Below, in pieces: positions 50,631 to 59,562 of a stretch of DNA of 64,000 nucleotides. The DNA is from Bradyrhizobium diazoefficiens (lineage in GTDB: Bacteria > Pseudomonadota > Alphaproteobacteria > Rhizobiales > Xanthobacteraceae), in assembly GCF_016599855.1 (NCBI RefSeq), contig NZ_CP067041.1, forward strand, positions 620,001-684,000, given 5' to 3'. The translations under genes and the position numbers were made by a program. Position 1 is the first letter of the stretch, and every line of letters begins with the position of its first letter. A model generated the notes under the pieces. That model made no database searches, was not told the DNA's origin, and was given only the letters and a program-made list of their open reading frames with translations.

Positions 50631-51911
50631 ATGACGGCCGCCGACATCGATCAAGCCATCCGTGCCACGATTCACGCAACGTGGCGCATCGTGCAGCCAC
50701 GGCTGATCGCGACGCTGTCGCGGATGCTGCGCGACGTGCCGCTTGCGGAAGAGCTGACTCAGGACGCACTGGTCGCGGCGCTCGAAGCCTGGCCAGTCAT
50801 TGGCGTACCCGACAACCCCGGCGCCTGGCTCATGACGGCCGCCAGGCGCCGCGCGCTCGATCTCTTGCGCCGCGGCAAGATGCTCGCGAACAAGCACGAC
50901 ATGCTGGCGCGGGACATGTTGCAGGAGCAGGAGACCGTGCCCGATTTCGATGCTCCGCTCGACGATGACATCGGCGATGAATTGTTGCGGCTGGTCTTCA
51001 CCGCCTGCCATCCGATCCTGTCTCGCGAGGCCCGTGCGGCATTGGCCCTGCGCATGATCTGCGGCCTGACCACGCCCGAGATCGCGCGCGCCTACCTCGT
51101 CCCGGAAGCGACCATCTCCCAGCGCATCGTTCGCGCCAAGCGCACGCTGTCGCGATCCGGCCTCGCCTATGAGACGCCGAGCGGCGAGGCACTGTCGGAG
51201 CGCCTCGCTTCGGTGCTGGAGGTCGTCTATCTGATCTTCAACGAAGGCTACCTCGCGGCGCGCGGCGAGGAATGGCTGCGGCCGCAGCTCTGCGACGAGG
51301 CGCTGCGCATGGGCCGGGTGCTGGTCGGCCTGGCGCCTAGCGAGCCCGAGGTTCACGGCCTCGTCGCCCTGATGGATTTGAATGCATCGCGGGCTCGCGC
51401 GCGCACCGACGCAAGTGGTGATCCCATTCTGCTGATGGACCAGGATCGCGCGCTCTGGGACTGGTTGCAGATCCGTCGTGGTCTGCGCTCGCTCGAACGT
51501 GCCGGCGAGCTCGGTGGGACCAGAGGATTCTATGCGCTTCAGGCTGCCATCGCAGCGTGTCACGCCAGGGCGGAGTCCGCCGCAAGCACCAATTGGCGGC
51601 GCATCGCGCAGCTCTACGCCGAGCTGGCGCGGCTGGTGCGCTCGCCGGTCATCGAGCTCAATCGCGCGGTCGCGGTCGGGATGGCGGAGGGACCGCAAGC
51701 CGGCCTCGATGTGCTGGACCAGATCGCCGGCGAGCCCGCGCTGAGCGCCTATCATCATCTGCCGGCGGTTCGTGGCGACCTTCTGCAGAAGCTCGGACGG
51801 CTCGTGGAGGCGCGGCAGGCGTTCGAAGCCGCCGCGCATCTCGCAACCAACGGGCGCGAACGCGCGCTCATGCAGCGCCGCGCCGCCGCACTCGAGGCCC
51901 AGAATATCTAG
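50631..51911 (+). CDS. RNA polymerase sigma factor, ECF42-like
   Basis: From ATG 50631 the product has 426 residues. Region 2 lies at about 10-80 (VPLAEELTQDALVAALEAW, WLMTAARRRALDLLR) and region 4 at about 115-175 (RAALALRMICGLTTPEIARAYLVPEATISQRIVRAKRTL, helix-turn-helix). A long C-terminal extension with TPR-like helices (about 185-420) is the mark of the ECF42 group. It lies after a DGPF gene, the usual partner. No anti-sigma gene is seen; the extension may control activity. Confidence 0.9.
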   Translation: MTAADIDQAIRATIHATWRIVQPRLIATLSRMLRDVPLAEELTQDALVAALEAWPVIGVPDNPGAWLMTAARRRALDLLRRGKMLANKHDMLARDMLQEQETVPDFDAPLDDDIGDELLRLVFTACHPILSREARAALALRMICGLTTPEIARAYLVPEATISQRIVRAKRTLSRSGLAYETPSGEALSERLASVLEVVYLIFNEGYLAARGEEWLRPQLCDEALRMGRVLVGLAPSEPEVHGLVALMDLNASRARARTDASGDPILLMDQDRALWDWLQIRRGLRSLERAGELGGTRGFYALQAAIAACHARAESAASTNWRRIAQLYAELARLVRSPVIELNRAVAVGMAEGPQAGLDVLDQIAGEPALSAYHHLPAVRGDLLQKLGRLVEARQAFEAAAHLATNGRERALMQRRAAALEAQNI

Positions 51912-51973
51912 ACGGGAACCGGCCGGGCGGCTGTCCGTTAGCAACGGAGACGGTCTGGCTCAGGAATTCTGCA

Positions 51974-52348
51974 ATGGCCAAGCGCGTCCTTGCGATCGGC
52001 ATCGAACCCGGCAATGCGGACTTCAGCGCGTTTCCGCAGCTCACGCCGGAGCTCGTCCGCAACCATATCGAAGCGCAGCTGCTACGCCTGCGCGGCCTCG
52101 GCTACGAGGTCACGAGCTGCCTGATCGATGTCGATGCGGCCGCTGAAGCCGCCGTGACGGCGGCGCTGCGCGACGAGCGCTTCGATTGCATCGTCATCGG
52201 TGCCGGCCTGCGCGAGCCGAAGGAGCGGCTGCTGTTGTTCGAGAAGGTGCTCAACCTCGTCCACCGCCTGGCGCCGCAAGCCGCCATCTGCTTCAACACG
52301 AGGCCCACCGACACCGCCGAATCCGTGCAGCGCTGGGTCGATCCGTAG
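51974..52348 (+). CDS. Hypothetical protein, small Rossmann-like
   Basis: The 124-residue product starts MAKRVLAIGIEPGNADFSAFP. It has a short alpha/beta pattern with VIGAGLREPKERLLLFEKVL and AICFNTRPTDTAESVQRW. I do not recognise a named family. It follows the sigma factor gene by 62 bp on the same strand and could be read from the same promoter. About 180 bp without a supported gene separate it from the next frame. Confidence 0.7.
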   Translation: MAKRVLAIGIEPGNADFSAFPQLTPELVRNHIEAQLLRLRGLGYEVTSCLIDVDAAAEAAVTAALRDERFDCIVIGAGLREPKERLLLFEKVLNLVHRLAPQAAICFNTRPTDTAESVQRWVDP

Positions 52349-52528
52349 TCGCCGCAGCGGCACTTTCCTGTCGTGCGCCGATTTCGGAACGAGGCCGTCA
52401 TTGCTCGCCCATGGGTGTCGCGACAGGCTGCCCTTTGGCGCAGGGATCGCTAGCATGCCTGAAGCGATTGTTCTGGCCCGGGATCGTCCCAAACGCTATG
52501 ACTGGCCCATCAGATGGGAGGATTCGGG

Positions 52529-52834
52529 ATGCTTCGGCGCTTTGGAATTGTAGCGTGCTTCTCGGTCGCGATGGCCGTCCCGGTCCATGACGCAATGGCG
52601 CAGGACGCTGTCGGCGGCGCCATCATCGGCGGCGTGGGCGGAGCGATCCTGGGCGGCGCGCTCGGTGGTGGCCGCGGCGCGGCCATCGGCGCGGTCGTTG
52701 GCGCCGGCACGGGGGCTGCGATCGCTTCCGAAGGCGAGCGCCGCCGGTCCGGCTATTACGCCTATCAGCGCGGCTGCTACATGCAGCGCCCGGACGGCCG
52801 CTACGTCCCGGTCGATCCGAGATATTGCTATTGA
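52529..52834 (+). CDS. Glycine-zipper outer-membrane-type protein
   Basis: ATG at 52529 follows a GGGAGG site. The 101-residue protein has a signal peptide (about 1-25, ending MAQ) and a glycine-zipper run (GGAIIGGVGGAILGGALGG, about 29-47), then GAAIGAVVGAGTGAAIA and a Tyr/Cys-rich tail (YYAYQRGCYMQRPDGRYVPV). The cysteines at about 83 and 100 may bridge. Such proteins insert in or bind membranes, but the role is unknown. The YMGG-like/Gly-zipper group is a fair match. Confidence 0.75.
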   Translation: MLRRFGIVACFSVAMAVPVHDAMAQDAVGGAIIGGVGGAILGGALGGGRGAAIGAVVGAGTGAAIASEGERRRSGYYAYQRGCYMQRPDGRYVPVDPRYCY

Positions 52835-52936
52835 GCCAGGCGGCCGCTGGCGTCTCCAGGAAGGCGCCGGCGCTGGAATTGACGTCGGCCGTGCGTGTCG
52901 GCTGGGCGAGCCGCGATCCCGTGTTGGTGGACTCGC

Positions 52937-53794
52937 ATGAGTATCCGATCTTGCATGTGCCGGTGGCTGGTCGCCGCGATCGTTGCCAGCGGTTTCGTCG
53001 GAGCCGCCCGCGCGCAACAGATTCCAGCCGACGAGGCCGCGTTCACGGCCTTCCTAGCCGGACGCATCCGGGCTGAGATTCGAGATACCCCGGTCGTGGT
53101 GAAAGGGCTCCTGACGCTCTCGATCGGCCCCCTGCAAGCCAACCTCGATCGCATCTACGCGTTCTGTAAGGCCAACCCGGGTGGCTGTGCCGGGCAGCTC
53201 AACACCTATGTCACCGGCGTCGTGGCAACGACCCGCAATCAGCAGGATTCGCCGACCAAAGCGTCGCTGCGCGTGGTCGTGCGGCCGGCCGACTATATGC
53301 GCCAGGCGCAGCGTGAGATTCAGGCGCGCAGCGCGATCCTGACGCGGCCTCTTGCAGAGGGATTGGCGGTCGTTGTGGTGATGGATTTGCCGCGCACGGT
53401 ACGGATGCTCAATGAAAAGGATCGCACTGCGCTCGGCTTGACGGCGGACCAGGTGTTCGACATCGCCGTCGCCAATCTGCGCCAGAGCCTGAAGCCGCTC
53501 GATACTGAGGCAAAAGCGGTCGGGCCCGGGCAAATCGGGACCTTGAAAGGCGACTACTATCAGTCGAGCCGGCTGGCGTTGATCGACAGCTGGGCGCCCC
53601 TCGCGCAGGCGCAGGGCGGTGTCTTGATCGTGGCGGTACCGTCCGCTGAGGTCGTGCTCTATATCGGCGAAGACCGCAGCGCCGCGCGCGACGCGCTTCG
53701 CACGCTTGCCCGGAATGTCATGGCAAGCGCGCCGAAGCCGTTGTCGGGTGCGTTGCTGCGCTGGACACCGAAAGGCTGGCAGCCCGTCCCGTGA
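52937..53794 (+). CDS. Secreted DUF1444-like protein
   Basis: The 285-residue product starts with a signal peptide (MSIRSCMCRWLVAAIVASG..AARA). A segment with VVVMDLPRTVRMLNEKDRTALG and QVFDIAVANLRQSL resembles DUF1444 (YtpQ-type) proteins, and LIVAVPSAEVVLYIGEDRSAARDAL is the second conserved half. No function is known. The family call is by memory of the pattern. It is about 100 bp after the glycine-zipper gene and converges with a DUF4239-like gene. Confidence 0.65.
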   Translation: MSIRSCMCRWLVAAIVASGFVGAARAQQIPADEAAFTAFLAGRIRAEIRDTPVVVKGLLTLSIGPLQANLDRIYAFCKANPGGCAGQLNTYVTGVVATTRNQQDSPTKASLRVVVRPADYMRQAQREIQARSAILTRPLAEGLAVVVVMDLPRTVRMLNEKDRTALGLTADQVFDIAVANLRQSLKPLDTEAKAVGPGQIGTLKGDYYQSSRLALIDSWAPLAQAQGGVLIVAVPSAEVVLYIGEDRSAARDALRTLARNVMASAPKPLSGALLRWTPKGWQPVP

Positions 53795-53828
53795 GATGGC
53801 CCGGCGTGGCGTCGGGGGGGGACGGCTT

Positions 53829-54617
53829 CTAGGACTTGCCGGGTGCCGCCGGCATGATCTGGCGCAGCGGCTCCGGCGAGATCGATATCTGGCCGGTGAA
53901 CGGCCGGTCGTGCGCCGCAATCAGAAGCGCCGAAGTGGCGACGCCGGTTGCGAACAGACCCATTGCGATCGCCGATCCCAGGCGATTGTCGCAATGGACG
54001 AAGCCGATGGCCAGCAGCTCGCAGAAGGCCTGCAGATACAGGCACCACCATTTGACCGAGTTGACCGAGGCGAGGCTGACGATGATCCGCTGCCGCCGCG
54101 CATCCAGCGCCTGCTGCAGCGCGGCCACGATCTCGTGCTGCATGGTCTCCTGCGCCCGCCCCTGCGGCGCCAGGGTGACGACGAGCTGCAAGGCTTCGGC
54201 GAGCGCCGGCGGCGTCGCCTTCAGCGAGGCCTCCTGATGCGCCATCTCCGGCCATTCCACCGTGACGGCCTGCTCGACATAGTCACGCACCAGCCCGCGC
54301 AGCTTGGCCTCCTGCTCCGCCGGCAGGCCGGCCGCGAGCAGCACGGCGCTGCGGAGCGCGCTGGCCTCGCGGCTCACCGCGGCGCTGGCGCGGTCGCTGT
54401 CGCCCCAGACCTGCGCCGCGGTGAAGGCGACGAACAGGCCGAAAATGACGCCGAGCACCGGCAGCATGCCCGGCGAGATCGCCTTCAGCGATTTCGCGCG
54501 CGCCTCGGTCGCGACCAGCGCGACGAAGGCGAACACCGCTGCCGCGAGCAGATAGGTGAAGCCGAAGATCACCAGCGCCATCAAGGGCACCGGCTGGTTG
54601 TGCAGCCAATCGCTCAT
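53829..54617 (-). CDS. DUF4239-like membrane protein
   Basis: The 262-residue protein has two N-terminal helices (about 12-40 and 50-70), a charged helical middle part that should lie outside the membrane, and two more helices (about 185-235). RASAAVSREASALRSAVLLAAGLP fits the DUF4239/bestrophin-like group. Function is unknown. It is downstream of radC by 27 bp on the same strand and may share its transcript. Confidence 0.8.
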   Translation of the reverse strand: MSDWLHNQPVPLMALVIFGFTYLLAAAVFAFVALVATEARAKSLKAISPGMLPVLGVIFGLFVAFTAAQVWGDSDRASAAVSREASALRSAVLLAAGLPAEQEAKLRGLVRDYVEQAVTVEWPEMAHQEASLKATPPALAEALQLVVTLAPQGRAQETMQHEIVAALQQALDARRQRIIVSLASVNSVKWWCLYLQAFCELLAIGFVHCDNRLGSAIAMGLFATGVATSALLIAAHDRPFTGQISISPEPLRQIMPAAPGKS

Positions 54618-54644
54618 GCTGTTCTTGCTATGTGATTCGGGAGC

Positions 54645-55358
54645 TTAAATCAGCCGCATTCCGCGCAGGCTCGCATGCCCGCTTTTGCCGACGATGATAT
54701 GATCGTGCACGGCAATGCCGAGCGGCTTGGCGATTTCGATGATGGCTTTCGTCATCTGGATGTCGGCCTGCGATGGCGAGGGATCGCCGCTCGGATGGTT
54801 GTGGACCAGAATCAGCGCGGTTGCCGAGAGCTCCAGCGCGCGCTTGATCACTTCGCGCGGATAGACCGGCGTGTGGTCGACGGTGCCGGTCTGCTGCACC
54901 TCGTCGGCGATCAGCTGGTTGCGTTTGTCGAGGAAGAGCAGGCGAAACTGCTCCTTGTCGGCGAAAGCCATGCTGGTGCGGCAATAGGCAATCACCTCGT
55001 TCCAGGACGAGAGCGCGTTGCGGCTGTTGACCTCGCCCTTGGCGACGCGGTGCGCGGCCGCCGCGATCAGCTTGAGCTGGTTGACCGCGGCTTCGCCGAC
55101 GCCATCGACCTCGCGTAGCCGCGCCACCGGCGCGTGGACGACCTCGGCGAACGAGCCGAAGGTCTTGAGGAGTAGCTTTGCCAGCGGCTTGGTGTCGCGC
55201 CGCGGCAGCGCGGGAAACAGCGCCATCTCCAGCAGCTCGTAATCGCTGAGCGCGTCCGCGCCGGCATTGTAGAAGCGCTCGCGCAGCCGCTCTCGATGGC
55301 CGAGGTAATGCGGCGTGTCCTCAGGCTTGCTCTTGTCGGCGTCGGTCTTGGCGGGCAT
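54645..55358 (-). CDS. radC: RadC family protein (JAMM/MPN+ domain)
   Basis: The 237-residue protein has an N-terminal helix-hairpin-helix part ([15 protein letters not shown]) and a C-terminal JAMM metalloprotease-like domain with the [14 protein letters not shown] motif (about 180-193). The early RadC phenotype in repair is disputed; the catalytic role in bacteria is unknown. The map gene of 57085-57903 is on the same strand but over 1.7 kb away, so no tight operon is seen with it. The radC gene is common in alphaproteobacteria. Confidence 0.95.
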   Translation of the reverse strand: MPAKTDADKSKPEDTPHYLGHRERLRERFYNAGADALSDYELLEMALFPALPRRDTKPLAKLLLKTFGSFAEVVHAPVARLREVDGVGEAAVNQLKLIAAAAHRVAKGEVNSRNALSSWNEVIAYCRTSMAFADKEQFRLLFLDKRNQLIADEVQQTGTVDHTPVYPREVIKRALELSATALILVHNHPSGDPSPSQADIQMTKAIIEIAKPLGIAVHDHIIVGKSGHASLRGMRLI

Positions 55359-55419
55359 CGGCCGCCAGCATTGCTTCGTCGCGGCAGTTTTTCAACTGGC
55401 AATTGCAGGGGCGCCCTTT

Positions 55420-56337
55420 TCATGGCCTTCGCATGGGCGCCGTCACGGCGATGACGCCCGTGACGATGAGCGCCATGCCGGCAAGCATGGACCATGTGAA
55501 GCTCTCGCCAAGGAGCGCGGTCCCGAGTGCGACGGCGAAGCCAGCGCGCAAGTAGCTCCCGCTCGTCGTGCCGAGCGGGCCGAGCGTGCGGATCAGGCGG
55601 AAATAGATCACCATGGCGAGCGCGGTGCAGACCACCGCGAGACCGAGGACCGCCGTGATCGCCTGCGCCGTCGGCGCCAGCGTCCAGGGCTGCTCGATGA
55701 CGGCGGCCGCAGGCAGCATCAGGATCGCGGCGCAGCTCATGGCCCCGGCCGCGGTAACGATCGCCGGAAGGCCTGAGAAGCGCTGTCCCCAGATCGGCGC
55801 GAGCGCGTAGCAGAGGCTCGCGCCGAGCACCGCCATCTGGGCCAGCGGCGGCGCCGTACCGATCCCCGAGAGCGCGTCGGCCCCCATCGTCACGGCAACG
55901 CCCGTGAGGCCCAACGCAACGCCGATGACCTTCTGGCCGCTGATGGCCTGCCGCCCGCCTCCGGTTGTCAACGCGATCACCAGCACGAACATCGGCGGCG
56001 TCGCATTGAGGACGCCGGCGAGACCGCTCGTGATATGCATCTCGCCCCAGCTGATCAGGGTGAACGGTAGCGCGCTTTGCAGCAGCCCCTGCACGAAGAA
56101 AGCTGCCCACACCGATCTCAGGCGGGGCAGGGCATGGCCTTGCGCGGTTGCGATCAGGACCAGGAGGATCGCCGCGATCGTTACGCGCGCCGCGACCATC
56201 GTGAACGGCGGAATCGAGGGGATTGCGAGCTTGATCAGCGTGAACGAGCTGCCCCAGATCAACGACAACAGCAGCAACAGCCCGATGTCGAGCGAGAGTG
56301 AGGATTGTTCTGCCGTCTGCTGTGCCTGCGTGCTCAT
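55420..56337 (-). CDS. EamA/DMT-type drug/metabolite exporter
   Basis: ATG at 56337 with a GGAG site gives 305 residues. Ten predicted helices form two EamA repeats: LLLLLSLIWGSSFTLIKLAI (about 19-38) begins the first, and a second copy begins at about 160 (APPLAQMAVLGASLCYALAPIWG). The WGSSF motif is characteristic. Export or import of amino acids or metabolites is possible; the substrate is unknown. It diverges from an Ada/AraC gene. Confidence 0.9.
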   Translation of the reverse strand: MSTQAQQTAEQSSLSLDIGLLLLLSLIWGSSFTLIKLAIPSIPPFTMVAARVTIAAILLVLIATAQGHALPRLRSVWAAFFVQGLLQSALPFTLISWGEMHITSGLAGVLNATPPMFVLVIALTTGGGRQAISGQKVIGVALGLTGVAVTMGADALSGIGTAPPLAQMAVLGASLCYALAPIWGQRFSGLPAIVTAAGAMSCAAILMLPAAAVIEQPWTLAPTAQAITAVLGLAVVCTALAMVIYFRLIRTLGPLGTTSGSYLRAGFAVALGTALLGESFTWSMLAGMALIVTGVIAVTAPMRRP

Positions 56338-56468
56338 GCGATTTGCTCCGGGATCGGTCGGCACCATGATCCGTGGCAACTGGAGAGGCTGGCTGAATTC
56401 GGACTTCATCGTCCGATCGAGTCCAATTTCGGCTACCCGAGGGACCTCGCCGAAACTATTGTCTCGCC

Positions 56469-57065
56469 ATGACGACAGGCTCGGCGCATCGGCAAACGCT
56501 GCCACCGCATCTCGATTGGGAGACCTGCGATCGGGCGCGGTTGGCGCGTGCCCGCGCGTTCGATGGCCTGTTCTTTTCGGGAGTCCGCTCGACCCGCATC
56601 TACTGCCGGCCGGTCTGCCCGGTTCGCCCGGCGCGCTCCGAGAACGTCACGTTCTACGCGACCGCTGCCGCCGCTGAGCGCGCCGGCTTTCGTCCTTGCC
56701 TTCGCTGCCGGCCGGAAGCCGCGCCAGGGTCGCCGGCCTGGATGGGAACGGCCACCACCGTGGCGCGCGGGATGCGCCTGATCAATGACGGCTTTCTGGA
56801 TCGTGCATCGGTGGCGGAGCTTGCAGAAGCGCTTGGCGTCGGGCCGCGCCATCTGCTGCGCCTGTTCATGCGCCATGCCGGGGCGAGTCCGAGCGAGATC
56901 GCGGCGACCCGGCGCGTGCAGGAAGCCAAGCGCCTGATCGACCAGACCAGCATGACATTGGCGGAGATTGCGTTCGCCGCCGGTTTCGGCAGCGTTCGCC
57001 GCTTCAACGACGCTTTTGCTGCGACCTACAAGCGGCCACCGTCCTCATTCCGGCATCGGCGGTAG
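56469..57065 (+). CDS. Ada N-terminal/AraC transcriptional regulator (AdaA-like)
   Basis: The 198-residue protein has an Ada zinc domain with four cysteines (Cys46, Cys50, Cys77, Cys80 in YCRPVCP and CLRCRP) and an AraC helix-turn-helix (about 105-195: SVAELAEALGVGPRHLLRLFMRH and FAAGFGSVRRFNDAF). In Ada, one of these cysteines takes a methyl group from DNA phosphates and so switches on transcription. The C-terminal alkylguanine transferase is absent, as in AdaA. It may regulate an alkA-type gene elsewhere. It diverges from the EamA gene. Confidence 0.9.
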   Translation: MTTGSAHRQTLPPHLDWETCDRARLARARAFDGLFFSGVRSTRIYCRPVCPVRPARSENVTFYATAAAAERAGFRPCLRCRPEAAPGSPAWMGTATTVARGMRLINDGFLDRASVAELAEALGVGPRHLLRLFMRHAGASPSEIAATRRVQEAKRLIDQTSMTLAEIAFAAGFGSVRRFNDAFAATYKRPPSSFRHRR

Positions 57066-57084
57066 ATGTCGCGAAAGCGAGAGA

Positions 57085-57903
57085 TCACCCGATCTGCTTC
57101 TCGCCATGCCGCTCCGACAGCGTGAAGATCTCAACGCCGGTCGCGGTGACGCCGACGGAGTGCTCGAACTGCGCCGAGAGCGAGCGGTCGCGGGTCACCG
57201 CGGTCCAGCCGTCGGACAGGATCTTCACATGCGGCTTGCCGAGATTGATCATCGGCTCGATGGTGAAGAACATGCCGGGCTTGAGCTGCACGCCCTCGCC
57301 GGGACGGCCGATATGGATGATGTTCGGCTCGTCGTGGAACATGCGCCCGAGGCCATGGCCGCAGAAATCGCGCACCACGCTCATGCCCTGCGGCTCGACA
57401 AAGCTCTGGATAGCGTGGCCGATGTCGCCGGTGGTGGCGCCGGGCTTCACCGCGGCGATGCCGCGCATCATCGCTTCGTAGGTCACCTCGATCAGCCGCT
57501 CGGCCTTGCGCGCGATCGGGCCGACCGCATACATCCGGCTGGAATCGCCGTACCAGCCGTCGAGGATGAAGGTGACGTCGATGTTGACGATGTCGCCTTC
57601 CTTCAGCGGGCGGTCGCCGGGCATGCCGTGGCAGACCACGTGGTTGAGCGAGGTGCAGGTCGAGTAGCGGTAGCCGCGATACATCAGCGTCGCCGGATAG
57701 GCATTGTGGCTGAAGGCGAAGTCGCGGACGAACTGGTCGATGCGTTCGGTCGGCACGCCGGGCGCGACGATGTCGGTGAGTTCGTCGAGGCACTTCGCCA
57801 CCAGGACCCCCGCCTTGCGCATGCCGGCAAAGGCGGCCGGCCCATGCAGCTTGATCTGTCCGGTCTTGCGCAGGGAGGTATCGGTGGCTTCGACGTAGCT
57901 CAT
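57085..57903 (-). CDS. map: Type I methionine aminopeptidase
   Basis: The 272-residue enzyme has the five metal-binding residues in their usual order: Asp in NIDVTFILDGWYGDSSRM (two), His in FCGHGLGRMFHDEP, Glu in FTIEPMINLG and Glu in QFEHSVGV. The length is normal for bacterial Map. It removes the initiator Met from new proteins. It is downstream of the MscS gene by 128 bp on the same strand, perhaps under its own promoter. Confidence 0.97.
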   Translation of the reverse strand: MSYVEATDTSLRKTGQIKLHGPAAFAGMRKAGVLVAKCLDELTDIVAPGVPTERIDQFVRDFAFSHNAYPATLMYRGYRYSTCTSLNHVVCHGMPGDRPLKEGDIVNIDVTFILDGWYGDSSRMYAVGPIARKAERLIEVTYEAMMRGIAAVKPGATTGDIGHAIQSFVEPQGMSVVRDFCGHGLGRMFHDEPNIIHIGRPGEGVQLKPGMFFTIEPMINLGKPHVKILSDGWTAVTRDRSLSAQFEHSVGVTATGVEIFTLSERHGEKQIG

Positions 57904-58031
57904 GCTGGGATCGTCTTCCGGGCTTAGGCCTGATCTCGATATCGGCGGAAAGGCTTGATTTCAGGCCCTAATTTAATGGTTGCCGGCCTTCATGCAAGCA
58001 AAGCTTGGCCGTCATGCGACCGAAAGCGGGC

Positions 58032-59348
58032 TCAAGTCGGGACTTCCACGGTTGTTTCCACCGGCAGCGCGCCGCCGCGCACGCGGATTTCGCGGACGGG
58101 GTAGGGAACCCGGATGCCCTCGCGCTTGAAGGCGTCCCACAGCGCCAGCATCACGTCGCTCTTGACGTTGTCCATGCCGTCGGGGTCCGCAATCCAGAAG
58201 GTCAGCGAGAACTTCATTCCGGCCTCGGCGAACTCGGTCAGGATGCAGTTCGGCGGCTTGCCCTTTTGCGCCCGCGGATGGGCGGAGGCGGTCTCGGCGG
58301 CGAGCTTGCACACGAGTTTTGGATCGGCGTCGTAATTGGTGCCGAAGCTGATCTTCACCAGCGTGTTCTTGTCGGTGTAGGTCCAGTTGACGACCTTCTG
58401 CGTCACCAGATCCTCGTTCGGCACCAGGAATTCGCGGCCGTCGCCGGCGGCAACGGAAATATAACGCGTCTTCATCGCGCTGATGCGTCCGGTATTGTCG
58501 CCGATGGTGACGAGGTCGCCCGGTTTCACCGATTTGTCGGCGAGCAGGATGATGCCGGAGATGAAGTTGGCGACGATCTTCTGCAGGCCGATACCGATAC
58601 CGACGCCGACCGCGCCGGAGAACACCGCAAGCGCGGAGAGGTCGATGCCGACCGTGCCGAGCGCGATCACGATCGCGACCGCGAGCAGCCCGATGCGGAT
58701 GATCTTGATCAGCAGCACCTGGACCGACGGCGTCAGATCGGTCGTCGAGTTGATCTTGCTTTCGGCGAAATTGCTGGCGATGTTGGTGAGCCAGAGCGCG
58801 AAGATCAGTAGCGCACCGGCCTTGAGCACCAGGAGCGGCGTCAGCCGCAATCCACCGAGCACGATCGCGTAGGAATCGAGCAGGTCGACGGTGGCATCGA
58901 GCTGGCCGAGGATGGACAGGGCGGCGACGAACCAGGCCGCGATCGACACAAGCCTGACGAAGAAGGCGTTGCGCAGCACCGAGGTCACGAGCCGGATCGC
59001 GAGCCAGGCCAGCCCGAGCTTGGCGGCAACCATCAAGAGATAGCTACGGCTCGGCCAGGTCGCGTGATACATCACCACACGGGAGATGATCACGAGCAGC
59101 GTGAACACCGCGGTCGAGGCGCTGGAGACCATCACGCGGGCGAAGTGCCGCAGCGGCAGCGGCCAGCGCATCGCCAGCGAGGTCATGTCGACCCGGTTGC
59201 GAATGGCGGCTTCCGCAGCGTAAGCGATCCCGGCCGCCGCCAGAATGAGCCCGAATTGCAGGTAGAACCAGGGCGAGGAGATTTCCGCCCCGACGCTGCG
59301 CGCGGTGGTCTGCACGAACTCCATGATGTCTTTGAGGTCCATGTCCAT
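58032..59348 (-). CDS. MscS-type mechanosensitive ion channel
   Basis: From ATG 59348 the 438-residue protein has five to six membrane helices, more than the three of MscS, so it is the longer type. The pore helix is GVGIGIGLQKIVANFISGIILLAD (about 205-228), followed by KPGDLVTIGDNTGRISAMKTRY in the beta domain and a C-terminal alpha/beta part. A longer frame start at 59429 lacks support. It opens under membrane tension to release solutes. It diverges from a K+/H+ antiporter gene, a sensible osmotic pairing. Confidence 0.93.
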   Translation of the reverse strand: MDMDLKDIMEFVQTTARSVGAEISSPWFYLQFGLILAAAGIAYAAEAAIRNRVDMTSLAMRWPLPLRHFARVMVSSASTAVFTLLVIISRVVMYHATWPSRSYLLMVAAKLGLAWLAIRLVTSVLRNAFFVRLVSIAAWFVAALSILGQLDATVDLLDSYAIVLGGLRLTPLLVLKAGALLIFALWLTNIASNFAESKINSTTDLTPSVQVLLIKIIRIGLLAVAIVIALGTVGIDLSALAVFSGAVGVGIGIGLQKIVANFISGIILLADKSVKPGDLVTIGDNTGRISAMKTRYISVAAGDGREFLVPNEDLVTQKVVNWTYTDKNTLVKISFGTNYDADPKLVCKLAAETASAHPRAQKGKPPNCILTEFAEAGMKFSLTFWIADPDGMDNVKSDVMLALWDAFKREGIRVPYPVREIRVRGGALPVETTVEVPT

Positions 59349-59562
59349 CAGGCGGTCTCGTCGGGATGCGGGCGGGAGGATTTGATTCGAAGGCGCCGCA
59401 GAATCCCACAAAGGACGCGGCCGGGCCATCGATACACCGCCAAGCGAAGCGCGTTAAGGCCGCAAAATACGGCCAGATTGCCGCGAGCGGGAGAAAATGG
59501 GTTGGCGCGCCGGGGCGGCGACGATAAGGATGCAATTCCAGCGATTTGTACCCGGAAGGTGG

